From: Candidatus Omnitrophota bacterium
GTDB lineage: Bacteria > Omnitrophota > Gorgyraeia > Duberdicusellales > 4484-171
Assembly: GCA_014728785.1 (NCBI GenBank)
Contig: WJKZ01000086.1
Span: 1 to 6,036 of the forward strand
DNA length: 6,036 nt
Direction of reading: 5' to 3'
Below, piece after piece: positions 4,747 through 6,036 of this stretch (positions are counted from its first letter, which is position 1; each line of letters starts with the position of its first letter). The translations under genes were made by a program, and so were the position numbers. A model generated the notes under the pieces. It saw nothing but the letters and a program-made list of their open reading frames with translations. It ran no database searches and was not told the DNA's origin.

Positions 4747-6036
4747 TTATATTGTACGTTCGCCTATGGCATTTTCGGGCGCATCTGCCGCATCCTTAGC
4801 ATTCAAGGGGCTTTCCGATGGTTGCTCATTGCTTTCCAAGCCCTTTTTTGCCGGGGTTTTTTCTCCTAATTTTTTTTCGGTTTTTGCTTGATAGTCGTAT
4901 TCCGGGAGCTCTTCATAGTCATCTATATCAAGATATTCATCCTCCCCTTCCTCTTCCTGGACTTTGAAATTACCCTGTATCACTTCATGTTGTCGTTCGT
5001 TTTGAGCGGGCGGTGGGCCTATTGGTTCTCCGGACTGCCTGTCAACCTTTTGGAGAGACTCGGTTAGCCCCGTTAGCCATTGTTGTACCCATTCCCGGGC
5101 TTGCGGGTTGTTTGTTATGTAGGTATCGAATTCCTTTAATCCGGCGTTGCCCTTCTGTTCATAGGCGAGTTGACGCAAGGTCTCAATGCTCGGGTTTTCG
5201 CGCAGCCAGTTAGTGACTTCCTGTCCGGCTATGTCCAATGTTTTTTTCGCGAAGAATACCGGGCTTTGGCCGCTTAGGAATGCTGCGACCGCTTCATGTT
5301 GGAGTTTTTCCGCTCTTTGTAATATCTCTCTGACTTTTGCATCTGTAACTTCCTGATATTGTGGCCGTGGCTGCTGCTGAGGCCGTGGCTGCTGCTGAGG
5401 CCGTGGCTGCTGCTGAGGCCGTGATTGTTGCGGGGTTTTTACCATGTTTTTCGGTATCATTACCGGCTTGATGTTACCATAAAGTTCGAGCTTTTTCTTC
5501 TCGACCTCGTTTCTGCTTTTGTTGGCATCAACGATGCTGCCGACAAATTCCTTGATAGTATCGGCCCCCTTGTCTATAAGGTCGAGTTTCCAGTCCCTTT
5601 CACCGGGAGGGGCCATCGCATTTTTAATGCTCTGCATGAGAATTTCCTGCTGAGCCGAGGCGGTCTGCTGCATCGTGTTCATCATCATGGTATTAACCCC
5701 CTGCATCGCCTGAGTAATCATGGCTGCGAAAGTGCTCATCTTGGCATCCTCGTTTCCCGGGGGAGGTATCGCCTGCTGTTTTGCTTCGAGGACTTTATTG
5801 GTCATATCTGACATTATTTTCATGGCGTCCTTCATGGTAAAGCCATTATCCGGGGTGTTAGCCTTTTCGGTTAATGCCAGTTTAAGCTCCCTGAGCTCGT
5901 TTCTGAGGATTTCAAGCTCCCTGTTTTTCTCTTTTTCCTCTTCGAGGCGCGAGAATTTCTCAAAAACTTCCTTTTCTATCTTCTTGCGAATTTTTTCTTC
6001 ATCGACAAAGCCAGGTCTCTGATACGGGGGGTTGAC
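4747..6036 (-). CDS. Large coiled-coil, Met/Gln-rich protein with RPQQQP repeat (N-terminus outside window)
   Basis: The frame stays open to the right edge, so 430 codons including the stop are visible and the true start lies beyond base 6036. The first visible Met (codon at 5835-5833) has no ribosome binding site and is preceded in frame by 67 residues, so it is not the start. Visible residues 1-10 are Pro-rich and 11-60 are a dense Glu/Lys/Leu coiled coil. Residues 100-145 are Met/Gln/Ala-rich (several MM and QQ pairs), and 155-185 are charged helix. Residues 202-227 carry three RPQQQP units. Residues 230-330 are a helical domain with conserved-looking Trp, and 361-381 are very acidic (EEEGEDEYLDIDDYEELPEY). 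No membrane segment or catalytic motif is seen. A scaffold or internal structural protein is plausible; no family is recognised. Confidence 0.87.
   Translation of the reverse strand, partial: VNPPYQRPGFVDEEKIRKKIEKEVFEKFSRLEEEKEKNRELEILRNELRELKLALTEKANTPDNGFTMKDAMKIMSDMTNKVLEAKQQAIPPPGNEDAKMSTFAAMITQAMQGVNTMMMNTMQQTASAQQEILMQSIKNAMAPPGERDWKLDLIDKGADTIKEFVGSIVDANKSRNEVEKKKLELYGNIKPVMIPKNMVKTPQQSRPQQQPRPQQQPRPQQQPRPQYQEVTDAKVREILQRAEKLQHEAVAAFLSGQSPVFFAKKTLDIAGQEVTNWLRENPSIETLRQLAYEQKGNAGLKEFDTYITNNPQAREWVQQWLTGLTESLQKVDRQSGEPIGPPPAQNERQHEVIQGNFKVQEEEGEDEYLDIDDYEELPEYDYQAKTEKKLGEKTPAKKGLESNEQPSESPLNAKDAADAPENAIGERTI
5363..5416 (-). repeat. Three perfect 18-bp tandem repeats encoding RPQQQP
   Basis: The plus-strand unit GGCCGTGGCTGCTGCTGA occurs three times without a mismatch (5363-5380, 5381-5398, 5399-5416). 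A decayed fourth copy follows at 5417-5434 (GGCCGTGATTGTTG...). The repeat keeps frame and encodes a Pro/Gln/Arg linker between two helical parts of the large coiled-coil protein. Identical DNA copies suggest that repeat number could vary between relatives. Confidence 0.85.

Noticed and set aside
1..6036. tRNA genes, rRNA, CRISPR arrays, insertion sequences or attachment sites
   Set aside because: Nearly the whole window is accounted for by minus-strand coding frames. No cloverleaf, spaced direct-repeat array, transposase motif or terminal inverted repeat was seen.

Overview
The window is a dense block of nine genes, all read from the minus strand (right to left). It most resembles part of the structural or membrane-protein module of a virus, provirus or related mobile element. 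No hallmark gene (major capsid protein, packaging ATPase, polymerase, integrase) is inside the window, so this is an inference. It rests on very tight packing, short unrecognised proteins, several single-pass or tail-anchored membrane proteins, coiled-coil and low-complexity proteins, and one transglutaminase-like cysteine enzyme. The host is not clear. Strong Shine-Dalgarno sites and a textbook hairpin plus T-tract terminator favour a bacterium. Heavy use of ATA (8 of 20 Ile codons) and AGA/AGG (8 of 14 Arg codons) in the transglutaminase-like gene rules out an enterobacterial style and would also fit some archaea.

Layout in order of transcription. (1) Right edge to 4747: a large soluble coiled-coil, Met/Gln-rich protein with a tandem RPQQQP repeat and an acidic tail; its N-terminus lies outside the window. 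(2) A 64-bp AT-rich gap. (3) 4682-4467: a 71-residue protein. (4) 4446-4404: a strong intrinsic terminator. (5) 4392-3826: a transglutaminase-like enzyme with its Cys-His-Asp triad intact. (6) 3829-2969: an N-terminally anchored protein with a second Ala/Gly-rich hydrophobic region. (7) 2967-2650: a small lysine-rich coiled-coil protein. (8) 2637-2356: a small tail-anchored protein. (9) 2356-1388: a tail-anchored protein with a proline-rich stalk. (10) 1384-1043: a small hydrophobic protein. (11) 1042-173: a protein with two membrane segments around a coiled coil. (12) 170 to the left edge: the start of a small basic protein.

From the transglutaminase-like gene leftward the genes are joined by ATGA, TAATG, TAGATG or gaps of 12 bp or less, so they very probably form one operon with coupled translation. 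Its first start codon sits 11 bases after the T-tract of the terminator. The operon therefore depends on readthrough or on a promoter located upstream of, or inside, the 71-residue gene. The simplest working picture is an assembly set: soluble coiled-coil or scaffold proteins, a cysteine protease or cross-linking enzyme, and a group of small membrane proteins that could sit in a virion membrane or the host envelope. That picture is a hypothesis. The only gene recognised at family level is the transglutaminase-like one.
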